The notes: generated by a model from the letters alone, not told the origin. DNA of 64,000 bases from Aquisphaera insulae (GCF_011064615.1 NZ_JAALJH010000050.1:1-64000); one strand, 5' to 3'; counted from the first letter of the stretch, positions 54,647 through 63,875 are shown. Numbers and translations: made by a program.

Positions 54647-55969
54647 ATGCGATCGCCCGCCTCTTCCCCCCTGCCCGTCTCCCGCCGCGACTTCGTCAAG
54701 GGGACCACGACCGCGGCCCTCTCCACGGCCGCCCTCGGCGCCGTCGCCAACGTCCATGCGGCCGGCAGCGACGAGATCAAGCTCGCGCTGGTCGGCTGCG
54801 GCGGCCGGGGCACCGGCGCGGCGGCCGACGCGCTGGGCAACCACGCGCACAGCAACGTCAAGCTGTTCGCCCTGGCGGACGCCTTCGAGGGGCCCATCGA
54901 TCGGGCCCTCGGCGACCTGAAGGGCCAGTTCCACGACAAGGTGGACGTCCCGCCGGAGCGTCGATTCGTCGGCCTGGACGCCTACGAGAAGGCGATCGCC
55001 GCCGGCGCGGACGTCGTCATGCTCTGCACCCCGCCGGGCTTCCGCCCCGCCCACCTCGCCGCCGCGGTCGCGGCCCGGAAGAACGTCTTCCTGGAGAAGC
55101 CGGTGGCCGTGGACGCGCCCGGCTATCGCGCCGTGAAGCTCGCCAACGACGAGGCGAAGCGGCGCGGGCTCTCGATCGCGGTCGGCCATCACCTCCGCCA
55201 CGCCAAGAACCACAAGGAGGTCGTCGCGCGGATCCACGACGGCCTGATCGGCGACCTGCTGTTCACGCGGGCGTACTTCCACACCCAGGGGATCTGGAAC
55301 CGCCCCCGTCAGCCCGGGATGTCGGAGATGCAGTACCAGGTGAACAACTGGTATCACTTCGTCTGGCTGAGCGGCGACCATCACGTGGAGCAGCACGTCC
55401 ACGGCATCGACGCCTGCAACTGGATCGCCCGGGGCGTCCCCACCCGGGCGACGGGGCTGGGCGGCCGGCAGGTCCGCGCCGAGCCGGGCATCGGCGAGAT
55501 CTACGACCACCACTGCGTCCAGTACACCTACGGCGACGGCTCGTACAGCTTCAGCGAGTGCAGCCAGATCGCCGGGACCTGGTCCAACTTCAGCCATCAC
55601 GCCCACGGCACGAAGGGCCGCGTCAGCTTCGACGGCAACGACCTGGTGACGATCCACGAGAACGGCAAGCCCCCGCTGGCCCTCAAGCCGGTGCGCGACG
55701 GCCATCAGGTGGAATGGGACGACTTCATGGCCGCGATCGTCGCCGGCAAGCCGTACAACGAGCTCGACGGCGCCGCCGACAGCACGATGACGGCGATCCT
55801 CGGCCGCATGGCCACCTATACCGGCCAGCTCGTCACCTGGGACGAGGCCGTGAAGTCCGACCTGGCGTACGCCCCCGAACGGATCGCCTGGGACGCCGCG
55901 CCGAGGTCGAAGCCGGGCCCGGACGGGATCTATCCCTGCGCGCTGCCGGGGCTGACGAAGGCGTTCTGA
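54647..55969 (+). CDS. Gfo/Idh/MocA family oxidoreductase, Tat-exported
   Basis: This 440-aa NAD(P)-binding protein has a Tat signal (SRRDFVKGTTTAALSTAAL) before IKLALVGCGGRGTGAAADAL (Rossmann loop), VFLEKPVAVDAPGYR (EKP motif) and VGHHLRHAKNHKE. These exported planctomycete members probably act on sugars or inositols in the periplasm; the cofactor and substrate are unknown. A good AGGAG site lies eight bases before the start. It separates the carboxylase genes from the PHA cluster and converges on phaC. Confidence 0.9.
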   Translation: MRSPASSPLPVSRRDFVKGTTTAALSTAALGAVANVHAAGSDEIKLALVGCGGRGTGAAADALGNHAHSNVKLFALADAFEGPIDRALGDLKGQFHDKVDVPPERRFVGLDAYEKAIAAGADVVMLCTPPGFRPAHLAAAVAARKNVFLEKPVAVDAPGYRAVKLANDEAKRRGLSIAVGHHLRHAKNHKEVVARIHDGLIGDLLFTRAYFHTQGIWNRPRQPGMSEMQYQVNNWYHFVWLSGDHHVEQHVHGIDACNWIARGVPTRATGLGGRQVRAEPGIGEIYDHHCVQYTYGDGSYSFSECSQIAGTWSNFSHHAHGTKGRVSFDGNDLVTIHENGKPPLALKPVRDGHQVEWDDFMAAIVAGKPYNELDGAADSTMTAILGRMATYTGQLVTWDEAVKSDLAYAPERIAWDAAPRSKPGPDGIYPCALPGLTKAF

Positions 55970-55994
55970 GACGCCCGGCAACCGCTCGAGGCAT

Positions 55995-56018
55995 GGCCGG
56001 CGCCCATCGGCGCCGGCC
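55995..56018. terminator. Bidirectional stem-loop between convergent genes
   Basis: Perfect 10-bp inverted repeat ggccggcgcc / ggcgccggcc with the four-base loop catc, between the oxidoreductase stop and the phaC stop. Likely shared terminator hairpin. Confidence 0.7.
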
Positions 56019-56044
56019 GGGGCCCGAGCGCGATCATCCCGCGA

Positions 56045-57196
56045 TCACTTGGCCTTGGTGGACCGCTCGGCGAGCCACTGGGTGGACTCGGGCCAGAAGG
56101 ACTTGTGGGCCTTGGAGCTGACCGAGAGGCCGATGTGGCCGGCGGCCAGGCTCCGGAGCATCACGTCCTTCGATCCGACCAGGTCCTTGAGGGCGTCGCT
56201 CTGGCAGGGGGGCACCAGGTGGTCGCCCGTGGCCGTGAGGATCTGCACCGGGCAGGTGATCTTCTTCAGGTCCACCGGCGAGTCGCCCAGCGTGAACGTG
56301 TTCTTCGCCAGCTCGTTCCGCTGGTAGAGCTTCTTGACGAACTCGCGGAAGGTCTCGCCGGCCACGGGGATGTTGTCGTTGCCCCACTTCTCCATGGCGA
56401 AGTAGTTCTCCATGAACTTCTCGTCGTCCATCTTCTCGAAGAAGGTCAGGTACTTGCCGTAGAAGTTCTGGACCGGCTTCATCATGGCGAAGCTCGCCTG
56501 GAGGAACGTCGCCGGGACGTTGCCGAAGGCGTCCACCAGGGCATCCACGTCGAAATACTCCGGGTTGGACCAGAAGGAGACCAGCGTGTCGTCCTTGCCG
56601 GCGGCGAAGTCGATGGGGGCGGCCATGGTGGTCAGCGTCTTCACGAGCTTCGGGTTGCGGGCCGTGAAGATGGTGGACATCGTCCCGCCCATGCAGTAGC
56701 CGACCAGGTGGAGGGCCGGCGTATTGTGCCGCTTGCGGACGACCTCGGCGCAGTTGCCCATCAGGCTGTCGATGTAGTCGGTGAGCGTCATGCTCCGGTC
56801 GGCCGCGGAGGGGACGCCCCAGTCGATCAGGTAGACGTCGAAGCCGCGGGCCAGGAGCTGGCGGACGACGCTCCGGTCGGGTTGCAGGTCCACGATGTAG
56901 GGGCGGTTCACGAGCGCGTAGCAGATGAGGATCGGCTCCTTGAAGGCCGCCGGGGCCTCGCGACGATAGTGGAGGAGCTTGAGCGTGTCCTCCTCGTAGG
57001 CGACGTCGGAGGGCGTGGTGCCCACCTGCACGTCGCGGGCCTGCTCGATGACCCGCGGGATGGCGAAGAAGCGGCTCCACGTCTTGAGGGTCGCCTCGTA
57101 GAAGGCCTTCTGCTGCGTGAGCAACTGCTCGAACCACTGCTGCTGGAACCTCGCGGCGGCCGCGGCCGCGTCGCTGAGCGGACTGGTGGTGGCCAT
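56045..57196 (-). CDS. phaC: Class III poly(R)-hydroxyalkanoate synthase subunit PhaC
   Basis: This 383-aa protein is an alpha/beta-hydrolase-fold polymerase with the lipase-like box GYCMGG holding the catalytic cysteine C168, an aspartate at D325 (TATGDHLVPP) and a histidine at H354 (AGHIGLSVS). The length is typical for class III PhaC (about 350-390), which needs PhaE, unlike class I (about 590). It polymerises 3-hydroxyacyl-CoA onto granules. It is last in the minus-strand PHA cluster, 65 bases after the reductase, with GGGAAAGG before the start. Frame extension to 57901 is not used. Confidence 0.93.
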   Translation of the reverse strand: MATTSPLSDAAAAAARFQQQWFEQLLTQQKAFYEATLKTWSRFFAIPRVIEQARDVQVGTTPSDVAYEEDTLKLLHYRREAPAAFKEPILICYALVNRPYIVDLQPDRSVVRQLLARGFDVYLIDWGVPSAADRSMTLTDYIDSLMGNCAEVVRKRHNTPALHLVGYCMGGTMSTIFTARNPKLVKTLTTMAAPIDFAAGKDDTLVSFWSNPEYFDVDALVDAFGNVPATFLQASFAMMKPVQNFYGKYLTFFEKMDDEKFMENYFAMEKWGNDNIPVAGETFREFVKKLYQRNELAKNTFTLGDSPVDLKKITCPVQILTATGDHLVPPCQSDALKDLVGSKDVMLRSLAAGHIGLSVSSKAHKSFWPESTQWLAERSTKAK

Positions 57197-57261
57197 GGCT
57201 GTGCCTTTCCCGTCAAGGTGTGTCGTGCCGGCGGGGGCCGTCGGTCGATCGGGCCCGCGCG

Positions 57262-58062
57262 TCACATCGCGAATCCCCCGTTGATGTCGAGGATGTGGCC
57301 GGTGATGAAGCCGGCCGAGTGCGAGGCCAGGTAGACGACGCCGGCGGCGATCTCCACGGGCTCGCCCATCCGGCCCATGGGGGTGGCCGCCAGGACCATC
57401 TCCATGGCCTTGTCGGGGATGCCCTCGGTCATCCGCGTGCGGGTGAAGCCGGGCGCCACGGCGTTGACGGTGACCCCCTTGCGGGAGTACTCGCGGGCGA
57501 GCGTCTTGGTCAGGCCGATCATCCCGGCCTTGGCGGCCGCGTAGTTCGCCTGGCCGTAGTTGCCGATCTCGCCCGACATGCTCGACATGTTGATCACCCG
57601 CCCCCATCCCCGGCCGGCCATGTCGTCGATGAAGTGCTTGGTGACCAGGAAGACGCTCGTCAGGTCGGTGGCGATCACCTCGTCCCAGAGGTCCTTGGTC
57701 AGCTTCCTGAAGGTCCGGTCGCGATTGATGGCCGCGTTGTTCACGAGGATGTCGACCTGCCCGAAGTCGCGGAGGACCTCGTTGCACATCGCCTCGACCT
57801 CGGCCTCGAGCGCCACGTTGTGGGCGTAATACTGCGCCTTGCGGCCCATCCCGCGGATCAGCCGGCAGACGTCCTCCGCGGCGTCGCCCCCGGTGTTGCA
57901 ACTGATGGCGACGTCGGCGCCGGCGTGGGCGAGGCCCAGGGCCACGGCGCGGCCGATCCCGCGCGAGCTGCCGGTGACGAACGCCTTCTTGCCGGCCAGG
58001 CTGAAATCGGGGGTCGCGGATTCGAGATCGTTCTCGTCGAGGATCGCATTACCGGTCGACAT
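57262..58062 (-). CDS. phaB: Acetoacetyl-CoA reductase (SDR), PhaB-like
   Basis: This 266-aa short-chain dehydrogenase has KAFVTGSSRGIGRAVALGLA (NADPH-binding TGxxxGIG), LVNNAAINRD (NNAG-type), NMSSMSGEIGNYGQANYAAAK (catalytic Ser-Tyr-Lys) and the C-terminal SGFITGHILDINGGFAM. It would reduce acetoacetyl-CoA to (R)-3-hydroxybutyryl-CoA for PHA synthesis; FabG-like activity is the alternative. The position within the PHA cluster favours PhaB. The N-terminus is about 20 residues longer than usual (SATPDFSLAGK). Confidence 0.88.
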   Translation of the reverse strand: MSTGNAILDENDLESATPDFSLAGKKAFVTGSSRGIGRAVALGLAHAGADVAISCNTGGDAAEDVCRLIRGMGRKAQYYAHNVALEAEVEAMCNEVLRDFGQVDILVNNAAINRDRTFRKLTKDLWDEVIATDLTSVFLVTKHFIDDMAGRGWGRVINMSSMSGEIGNYGQANYAAAKAGMIGLTKTLAREYSRKGVTVNAVAPGFTRTRMTEGIPDKAMEMVLAATPMGRMGEPVEIAAGVVYLASHSAGFITGHILDINGGFAM

Positions 58063-58124
58063 GATCGGGCTCCATACGAGGGCGACGGGGAGGGTGCTGA
58101 ACTGCGGCTCCGCGGTCGGGCCGC

Positions 58125-58595
58125 TCACCGCGAATCGATGGCGCTCAACCGCTCCTCGATGACGTCGAGGCGGCGGAGGATGGCCTGCTCGGTGCCGTGC
58201 AGGCGTTCGAAGAGGCCCGTGATGTCCGCGGCCAGGGGGAGGCCGAGCTGGCGGGCCGTGTCGGTGATCGCCTGGTCCTGGGCGACCTTGAGCTGGATGA
58301 CGCCCTTGAGGGTGTCCTTCATCAGCTCGAGGTAGGCCGGGGTGCGCATGAACGTCTCGAAGCTCTGCGAGAGCGCGTCGAGCCAGCGCTGCTGGAACTT
58401 CTGGGGGTCGGCCGCGGTGCCGAATGCCTCGAGGAGCGCCTGGGTGCCGCGGGCGGATTGCTCCAGCCACTGGGCCCAGAGGGAGGCGGCGGCGGTGAAC
58501 GGGTCGGCGGCGGAGGGCGGGCCGGCCGCGGGGGCCGCCCCGGGGTCGTCGCCGTTGGAAGGCTCGGGCCGGGGCCTGGACCTGGTGGTGCTCAT
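58125..58595 (-). CDS. PhaE-like subunit of class III PHA synthase
   Basis: This 156-aa protein has a Pro/Ala-rich N-terminus (about 10-35) and a helical C-terminal part with FQQRWLDALSQSFETFMRTPAYLELMKDTLKGVIQLKVAQDQAI and a coiled coil (GLFERLHGTEQAILRRLDVIEERLSAI). That layout is seen in PhaE and PhaR-like partners of class III/IV synthases. It is shorter than the classic PhaE (about 360 aa). It sits between thiolase and reductase genes, consistent with joining PhaC at the granule. Confidence 0.75.
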   Translation of the reverse strand: MSTTRSRPRPEPSNGDDPGAAPAAGPPSAADPFTAAASLWAQWLEQSARGTQALLEAFGTAADPQKFQQRWLDALSQSFETFMRTPAYLELMKDTLKGVIQLKVAQDQAITDTARQLGLPLAADITGLFERLHGTEQAILRRLDVIEERLSAIDSR

Positions 58596-58669
58596 GATGG
58601 TCTCCTGGCGAATGGGGGGGCCGGGCCGGCCCGCGGGCACGCGGCGGGTCGGCCCGGTTCGATTCGGGG

Positions 58670-59854
58670 TCAGCCGATCATCTCGACGGCCATGGCGATC
58701 CCCTCGCCGCCGCCGACGCAGAGGGCGGCCACGCCGCGCTTGCCGCCGGTCCGCTTCAGGCCGGTCATGAGGGTGACGAGGAGGCGAGCCCCGCTGCAGC
58801 CGATCGGGTGGCCGAGCGGGACGGCGCCGCCGTAGATGTTGGTCCTGTCGGGCGGCAGGCCGAGCTGCTTGCCGCAGGTGAGCGCGACCACGGCGAAGGC
58901 CTCGTTGACCTCGAAGAGGTCCACGTCGGAGACGCTCCAGCGGGCCTTCTCGAGGACCCCCTTGACGGCGCCCACCGGCGCGGTCGTGAACCACTCGGGC
59001 TCGTGGCTGTGCAGGCAGGCGGCGACGATCCGCGCCCGCGGCTTGAGACACAGGCCCTCGCAGCCCGCCGACGAGGCCAGGAGCAGGGCCGCGGCGCCAT
59101 CGTTGATGCTCGAGGCGTTGCCGGCGGTGACGGACCCCTCCGGATTGAACGCGGCGCGGAGGCCGCGCATCTTGGCCTCGTCGAACTTGTTGAGGCCCTC
59201 GTCCTCGGCCACGACCGTGGTCTTGCCCCGGGCGGCGATCGAGACCGGCGCGATCTCGTCGGCGAAGGCTCCGTCGGCCACGGCCTTGCGGGCCCTGGCG
59301 TGGCTCTCGACCGCGAAATCATCCTGGTCCTTGCGGCTGATCTCGAACCTCGCGGCGCACTGGTCGGCGAAGTGGCCCATCGGCTTGTTGCTGTAGGCGT
59401 CGGTCAGGCCGTCGTACATCAGGGCGTCGACGACCTCGCCGTTGCCCAGGCGGTAGCCCTCGCGCCCCTTCAGGAGCATGTACGGGGGCCGGCTCATGTT
59501 CTCCATGCCGCCGGCGATCGCCACGCCGGCCTCGCCGAGGCGGATGATCTGGTCGGCCAGCATCACCGCCCGCATGCCCGAGGCGCACGCCTCGTTGACC
59601 GTCAGGGCGTGGGTCCGCTTGTCGAGCCCGCCGAGGACGGCGACCTGGCGGGCCGGGTTCATCCCCTGGCCGGCGCCGATGCAGGTGCCGAAGATCAGCT
59701 CGTCCACCGCGTCGGCGGGGATCTTCGTGCGCTCCACCAGGGCCTTCACGCAGGTCGCCCCGAGCTGCGCCGCCGGGACCCCCGCCAGGGAGCCCATGAA
59801 CGCGCCCATCGGGGTCCTCACGCCCGTTATGATCAGGGTGCTCTCGCCCGCCAT
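58670..59854 (-). CDS. phaA: Acetyl-CoA acetyltransferase (thiolase), PhaA-like
   Basis: This 394-aa thiolase has the acyl-accepting cysteine in VNEACASGM (C90), the histidine in GAVPLGHPIGCSGAR (H349) and the proton-transfer cysteine in ALCVGGGEG (C379). It would condense two acetyl-CoA to acetoacetyl-CoA, or propionyl-CoA with acetyl-CoA to ketovaleryl-CoA. The size and context fit biosynthetic PhaA. It lies 179 bases after the phasin gene, same strand. Confidence 0.92.
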   Translation of the reverse strand: MAGESTLIITGVRTPMGAFMGSLAGVPAAQLGATCVKALVERTKIPADAVDELIFGTCIGAGQGMNPARQVAVLGGLDKRTHALTVNEACASGMRAVMLADQIIRLGEAGVAIAGGMENMSRPPYMLLKGREGYRLGNGEVVDALMYDGLTDAYSNKPMGHFADQCAARFEISRKDQDDFAVESHARARKAVADGAFADEIAPVSIAARGKTTVVAEDEGLNKFDEAKMRGLRAAFNPEGSVTAGNASSINDGAAALLLASSAGCEGLCLKPRARIVAACLHSHEPEWFTTAPVGAVKGVLEKARWSVSDVDLFEVNEAFAVVALTCGKQLGLPPDRTNIYGGAVPLGHPIGCSGARLLVTLMTGLKRTGGKRGVAALCVGGGEGIAMAVEMIG

Positions 59855-60033
59855 CGCTGACCTCCTCGACCCGCTTGAGAACTCATCGGTGATTGGGGAA
59901 GGGACCTCGAGGCCGCTCGTCGTCTCGTCTCGGGGGCGATCTCGCATCCGCGGCGCCGGGGAGAGGACGACGCGTCACGGCGGTCCGCCGCGGCTTCATT
60001 GCATTGCGTTGCGATGCGTCGCGGCGAGATCGG

Positions 60034-60507
60034 TCAGACCTTCAGGCCGGCGGACGCCGTGGACGCCGCGTCGCACCACTTCTGCATGGCCGTCTGGACG
60101 TCGCGGACCTGGGCCTCCGCCACCGTCCTGAGGCACTCGAAGCTCTGCTTCCAGAGCTCCTCGGTCAGCTTCTGGAACTGCTTGGGGTCCCTGGCCTGGC
60201 CGACCCGGAACGCCTCCTCGATCGTGCGGATGCCGGCCCGGTACTGCGCGTCCAGCGACTCGCGATGCTTGTTGAGCATCTCGGTCACCGAATCCGCCCA
60301 GGCCCGCTGCGCCTTGCTCAACTGCTCGAGCCAGGCCGTCCCCGGCAGCGCCGAGGCGCTCGCCGCGGCCGCCGCGACCGGGTGGCCGAGCCCCTGGCCC
60401 GCGAGCACCTGCGGCCACTGCATGGCCCAGTTGCGGATCATGTCCTGCTGCATCTTCAACGTCGATTCCGCGGCCTTGCGGTAGTTCTCCAGGATCAAGT
60501 CGAACAT
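60034..60507 (-). CDS. Phasin-family granule protein
   Basis: This 157-aa all-helical protein begins MFDLILENYRKAAESTLKMQ and carries heptad-like runs (AWLEQLSKAQRAWADSVTEMLNKHRESLDAQYRAG, LTEELWKQSFECLRTVAEAQVRDVQTAMQKW). Those features fit phasin/PhaM-like proteins that coat PHA granules and stabilise synthase. I use ATG 60507 because AGGAG stands seven bases before it; ATG 60513 adds two residues. It is the first gene of the PHA cluster. Confidence 0.75.
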   Translation of the reverse strand: MFDLILENYRKAAESTLKMQQDMIRNWAMQWPQVLAGQGLGHPVAAAAASASALPGTAWLEQLSKAQRAWADSVTEMLNKHRESLDAQYRAGIRTIEEAFRVGQARDPKQFQKLTEELWKQSFECLRTVAEAQVRDVQTAMQKWCDAASTASAGLKV

Positions 60508-61071
60508 GGCCATTCTCCTGAGCGCTGTTGATCGATTCCCACGGCCTATCCTGGTCGCGATCGGCCACGGAGTCAAGGAAAAATGCTGCAACTGCAAAAT
60601 TTTCTCCTGGCCGGTAAATCACGCCACTTCTGATCGTTTTCCCGATATCGAGCGGACTCCATCCCGCATGTGCACACGGGGCATGCGGGGCGGCCTCGCC
60701 GTCGATGGGCGGGCACCATAGCGGCACGAATCGAGACTGGAGAGAATAGAAGGTCGATAATATCTGAGAGTGAACATGCAGTGGTGTTGTGGCGGCGTGG
60801 TCCGGCCGGGCCTGGCGTCGCTTCGGGAGCGCGCGAGGCCCCCGGTCGGTTGAGGTGTCGTGATCTCGGGATGTCTCGAAGCCCCGATGGGACGACGCGA
60901 GGGCCAAAGGGTGGAGATATAGGGATAAAAACCCCTGGAAAATCAGAAATTCCGTGAAAAATGGACCTTTATTGTCTTGCCCAGGCTAGTATATTAACTA
61001 ATGATCCCGTGGGAGATCGGCGAATAGCCCGATCCACGGCTTCCAAAAGAGACCTCTGAGGGTTTTCCACC
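60508..61071. other. Divergent intergenic region with AT-rich promoter area
   Basis: Between the phasin and histone-like genes. Bases 60930-61000 are AT-rich (including gtatattaactaatg at about 60989-61003), which probably contains the promoter of the histone-like gene. No gene was recognised. Confidence 0.45.
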
Positions 61072-61467
61072 ATGGCGACGAAGAAGGCTGGCGTGACGAA
61101 GGCCAAGGCGACCCCCAAGAAGGCCGCACCCAAGGCCGCGGCCCCGAAGGCCGAAGCCCCGAAGGCCGCACCCAAGAAGCCCAAGGCCGCACCCAAGGCG
61201 GCCGTCAAGAAGGCCCCGCCCAAGAAGGCCGCCCCCAAGCTCAGCCCCACCCAGCAGGCCCTCCTCGACACCATCTCCAAGGTCACCGAGCCCCTCGGCT
61301 TCTTCTCCCCGAAGAAGGTCGAGCAGAAGACGATCGACGCCCTCCTCAAGCACAAGCTCGTCAAGAAGGGGAAGAAGCACGCCGAGTCTAAGAGCTTCTA
61401 CGTGCTGATCTCCAAGGAAGGCAAGAAGATCCTCGATACCCTCGCCGCCCCCGCCGCCAAGGCCTGA
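61072..61467 (+). CDS. Lys/Ala/Pro-rich histone H1-like protein
   Basis: This 131-aa protein has an N-terminal half (about 1-58) made of KKA, PKKA and APKAEA repeats, strongly basic and alanine-rich like bacterial H1/Hc1 tails. A C-terminal domain follows (LSPTQQALLDTISKVTEPLG...KKVEQKTIDALLKHKLVKKGKK), probably a small winged-helix-like fold. It probably binds and compacts DNA. It has its own transcript: AT-rich promoter area upstream and a clear intrinsic terminator downstream (61517-61547). The start ATG 61072 lacks a strong ribosome site. Confidence 0.8.
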   Translation: MATKKAGVTKAKATPKKAAPKAAAPKAEAPKAAPKKPKAAPKAAVKKAPPKKAAPKLSPTQQALLDTISKVTEPLGFFSPKKVEQKTIDALLKHKLVKKGKKHAESKSFYVLISKEGKKILDTLAAPAAKA

Positions 61468-61516
61468 TCCGGGTCTGTCGCGACGTCGCGGCATCATGTG
61501 ATGATCAATCCCGACC

Positions 61517-61547
61517 GCCCCGGCCGCCTTCGCGTCCGGGGCGTTTT
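61517..61547 (+). terminator. Intrinsic terminator of the histone-like gene
   Basis: Stem gccccgg (61517-61523) and ccggggc (61536-61542), 12-base loop, followed by gtttt. It begins 50 bases beyond the stop codon. Confidence 0.75.
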
Positions 61548-61913
61548 CATTCCCAAGGGCGGGGGCCGGTGTCCTCCCCCCTCCCCTCCGGCCGGACCGC
61601 CTCGGAATCTCCGACGGTCCCCGGCCGGGCAGCGGGGCGAATGCCGCGCGGAAGCGATCCGGCAGGGCGACGAATGCGAGGAGCTCGATCGCCCCTTCCC
61701 ATCGGTGGAAGTGCGAGCGAGCGGCCCTCGCCCGCCCTGGAGCGCCCAACGATTGGAATGCTCACCAACGAAGGTTGTTGTGGGAACCGACTCCGTCCGG
61801 CGACCGGTCGGGCCGATGACCTCGCCCTGAGCTCCGTCCCCGTGCCATCCCCGAGGGAGCCGGCCCTTTCATCGGACGTCTGGGCCGCATTCGTGATCCG
61901 CTCTATCAACGAG

Positions 61914-61958
61914 AACACCGGCCGAAGGTGAACCAAGGGTCCGCCTCCGGCCGGTGTT
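61914..61958 (-). terminator. Stem-loop after the second DUF1559 gene
   Basis: Perfect inverted repeat aacaccggcc (61914-61923) / ggccggtgtt (61949-61958) with a 25-base loop, about 55 bases beyond the stop at 62013. On the minus strand it starts aacaccggcc and ends ggccggtgtt. Confidence 0.55.
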
Positions 61959-62012
61959 CGTGGGGGCCACGCCGAAGCCAGGCGCGGGGGGCGCCGGGCC
62001 GGTCGCGATCGA

Positions 62013-63110
62013 TCAATAGGCGTCGGACGAGATCACCTCGCCGTTGGACTTCGTGCCCAGCGACCACCAGGTCGGGAAGCTGATCGAGCTCTTGATGAAC
62101 TTGACCGAACCGTCCGCGAAGAGGACGTTGGCCCCGCCGGGGTGGAAGCTATTCGCATTGGTGATATTGGCGTGGTCGGCCGAATCCCAGCCGCAGGTGT
62201 TGCAGCCGAACCGGCACGAAGTCCACTGGTACTGGTTGGACGACGGCGGGACGATGGTGTTGAACAGCGACTCGTTCTCGGCCCCCCAGGCCCAGAGCTT
62301 GCCGCGGCTGGCGGACAGGCCGTTGTTGTTCACGGCGGTCTGGAACGCCAAGTTGCAGGCCTGAAGCTGGGTGATGTAGGTGCCCGGAGCCTGGGTGCCG
62401 AGGGTGACGGACTGCCAGACGTCCTGCAGCGCATTCCCGCTGGCCACGTTCACGCCGCTGGTATAAGCCTGGGTGAGGCCGTTGCCGTTGCCGACGACAC
62501 CCTCGCTGAAGGCGACCGTGTTCGACGAGCCGTCCTGGCAGTTCTGGAGCCCGTAGGCGTAGCTGTAGGTGAAGAGGCCCGGCGCGTCCACGCCCGCGTG
62601 GCAATTGTTCTGGTCGATGCTGCCGTAGCTCGCCGACATCGTCCCCTCGCTGGCGTAGTAGCTGTTCAGATAGGCCCGACCCGCATTGCCGTCGGAGGGG
62701 CAGAGGAAGGCGGCGAGCCGGGTCGTGGTCACCGTCGAGTTGAATGGATACGTCGGCGAATTGACCGGGTCCATGGCGAAGTTGATCGCGTTGTAGAGGG
62801 GCCCGGCCTCGATGTAGGACAGCAGCAGGCCCTGGGCACTCCAACCCATCCAGTTGATGCAGGGGTTGCCGCCGCTGAGCGGATTGATGGTGGCCGAGAC
62901 CCCCATCGGAAAGGAGTTGTTGGCCGTGTGGTAGTTGTGCATGGCCAGCCCGATCTGCTTCAGATTGTTGACGCACTGGGCGCGGCGGGCGGCCTCGCGG
63001 GCCGACTGCACGGCGGGCAGCAGGAGGGCGATGAGGACGGCGATGATGGCGATCACCACGAGCAGCTCGATCAGCGTGAAGCCGCTCCTCGATCCTGAAG
63101 ATCTACTCAT
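62013..63110 (-). CDS. DUF1559 prepilin-like protein (second copy)
   Basis: This 365-aa protein has the prepilin signal SGFTLIELLVVIAIIAVLIA, LLPAVQSAREAARRAQCVNNLKQIGLAMHNYH and, at the C-terminus, HPGGANVLFADGSVKFIK. The N-terminal 60 residues closely match the DUF1559 protein encoded at 32165-33274 and the central part differs. AAGGG lies before the start. The gene upstream on the same strand encodes a small lipoprotein, paralleling the first DUF1559 locus. Confidence 0.93.
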   Translation of the reverse strand: MSRSSGSRSGFTLIELLVVIAIIAVLIALLLPAVQSAREAARRAQCVNNLKQIGLAMHNYHTANNSFPMGVSATINPLSGGNPCINWMGWSAQGLLLSYIEAGPLYNAINFAMDPVNSPTYPFNSTVTTTRLAAFLCPSDGNAGRAYLNSYYASEGTMSASYGSIDQNNCHAGVDAPGLFTYSYAYGLQNCQDGSSNTVAFSEGVVGNGNGLTQAYTSGVNVASGNALQDVWQSVTLGTQAPGTYITQLQACNLAFQTAVNNNGLSASRGKLWAWGAENESLFNTIVPPSSNQYQWTSCRFGCNTCGWDSADHANITNANSFHPGGANVLFADGSVKFIKSSISFPTWWSLGTKSNGEVISSDAY

Positions 63111-63356
63111 GCGATGGGACCCTTGAAAGGTGACGAAACGAGGGGACAGCATGGCGGCGAGCGCCGCCATGGACGTAGCTGCGATACGGGTCCGCCAACT
63201 GCTTCTCGAAGACAGACGAGCGGTGGAACCGAGAGGAGCCGCGGCGAACCTCGACCGGAAGAGACGGCGTTGCCCGGCGCATCGAGATGGGCCGGGCCAC
63301 CCGTCACGGCGAGCCGGCCCGGGGGCATTCCGATGCCGCTCGCCCGTGGAATCGAC

Positions 63357-63560
63357 TCAATGCTTCTTGCTCGCCTTCTTCTTCGCGGGTTGGTGCCTCT
63401 TGAATTCCTCCATCGAGTCCTTAGAGGCCTCCAGGGGAGGCTTGTCCAGGACGATGTTCTTGGCACTCGACGTATCATTGCCGCATCCGGCGACGAGGCC
63501 GCCAACGGCCAGCAGGCCGCCGACCTGGAAGAATCGGCGTCTGTCGATGATTTGATTCAT
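63357..63560 (-). CDS. Small Tat-type lipoprotein
   Basis: This 67-aa protein has RRRFFQVGGLLAVGGLVAGC, a twin-arginine-like motif ending in a lipobox (cysteine at about 26), then a short mature part with a lysine-rich end (HQPAKKKASKKH). It lies 246 bases upstream of the second DUF1559 gene on the same strand, the same order as the lipoprotein/DUF1559 pair at 32-34 kb. AAAGGCGAG precedes the start. The role is unknown. Confidence 0.7.
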   Translation of the reverse strand: MNQIIDRRRFFQVGGLLAVGGLVAGCGNDTSSAKNIVLDKPPLEASKDSMEEFKRHQPAKKKASKKH

Positions 63561-63624
63561 GGAGCACTCGCCTTTCGGAAAATGACGATGTGGGGTAGCC
63601 ACAGTGGGAAGTGTCCGGCGGCGC

Positions 63625-63639
63625 CTAATTCATTAGTAG
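63625..63639. promoter_or_regulatory. Palindromic site CTAATTCATTAGTAG, copy 1
   Basis: A 15-base element with a 12-bp dyad (CTAAT-TC-ATTAG), 65 bases upstream of the small lipoprotein start. An identical 15-base copy lies at 63876-63890. The form suits a dimeric repressor operator; the regulator is unknown. Confidence 0.5.
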
Positions 63640-63875
63640 AAGCGACGTCCCCGCGGAGTTCGACCCTGGAAATTGGGGCGAGAATGAGTCCCGCTCGAAG
63701 TCGGCACGTGGGCCTGACGATGGTCGATCGACGGCGCGGGGCATACCGCGATCGCATGACCTCGACCGACTCCGATCGGGTCCTATCGCGGGGTCGTCCT
63801 TAAGACCCGTTCATCGACCGCCGGGTTGCGGCTCCATGGAAAGGACGCCACGCCCCTAACCGAATGGGGTTTCCA

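Larger units (their letters stand above)
61468..62012. other. Convergent intergenic region with two hairpins
   Basis: Between the histone-like stop and the DUF1559 stop. It holds the terminators at 61517-61547 and 61914-61958; the rest shows no gene or repeat. Confidence 0.5.
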
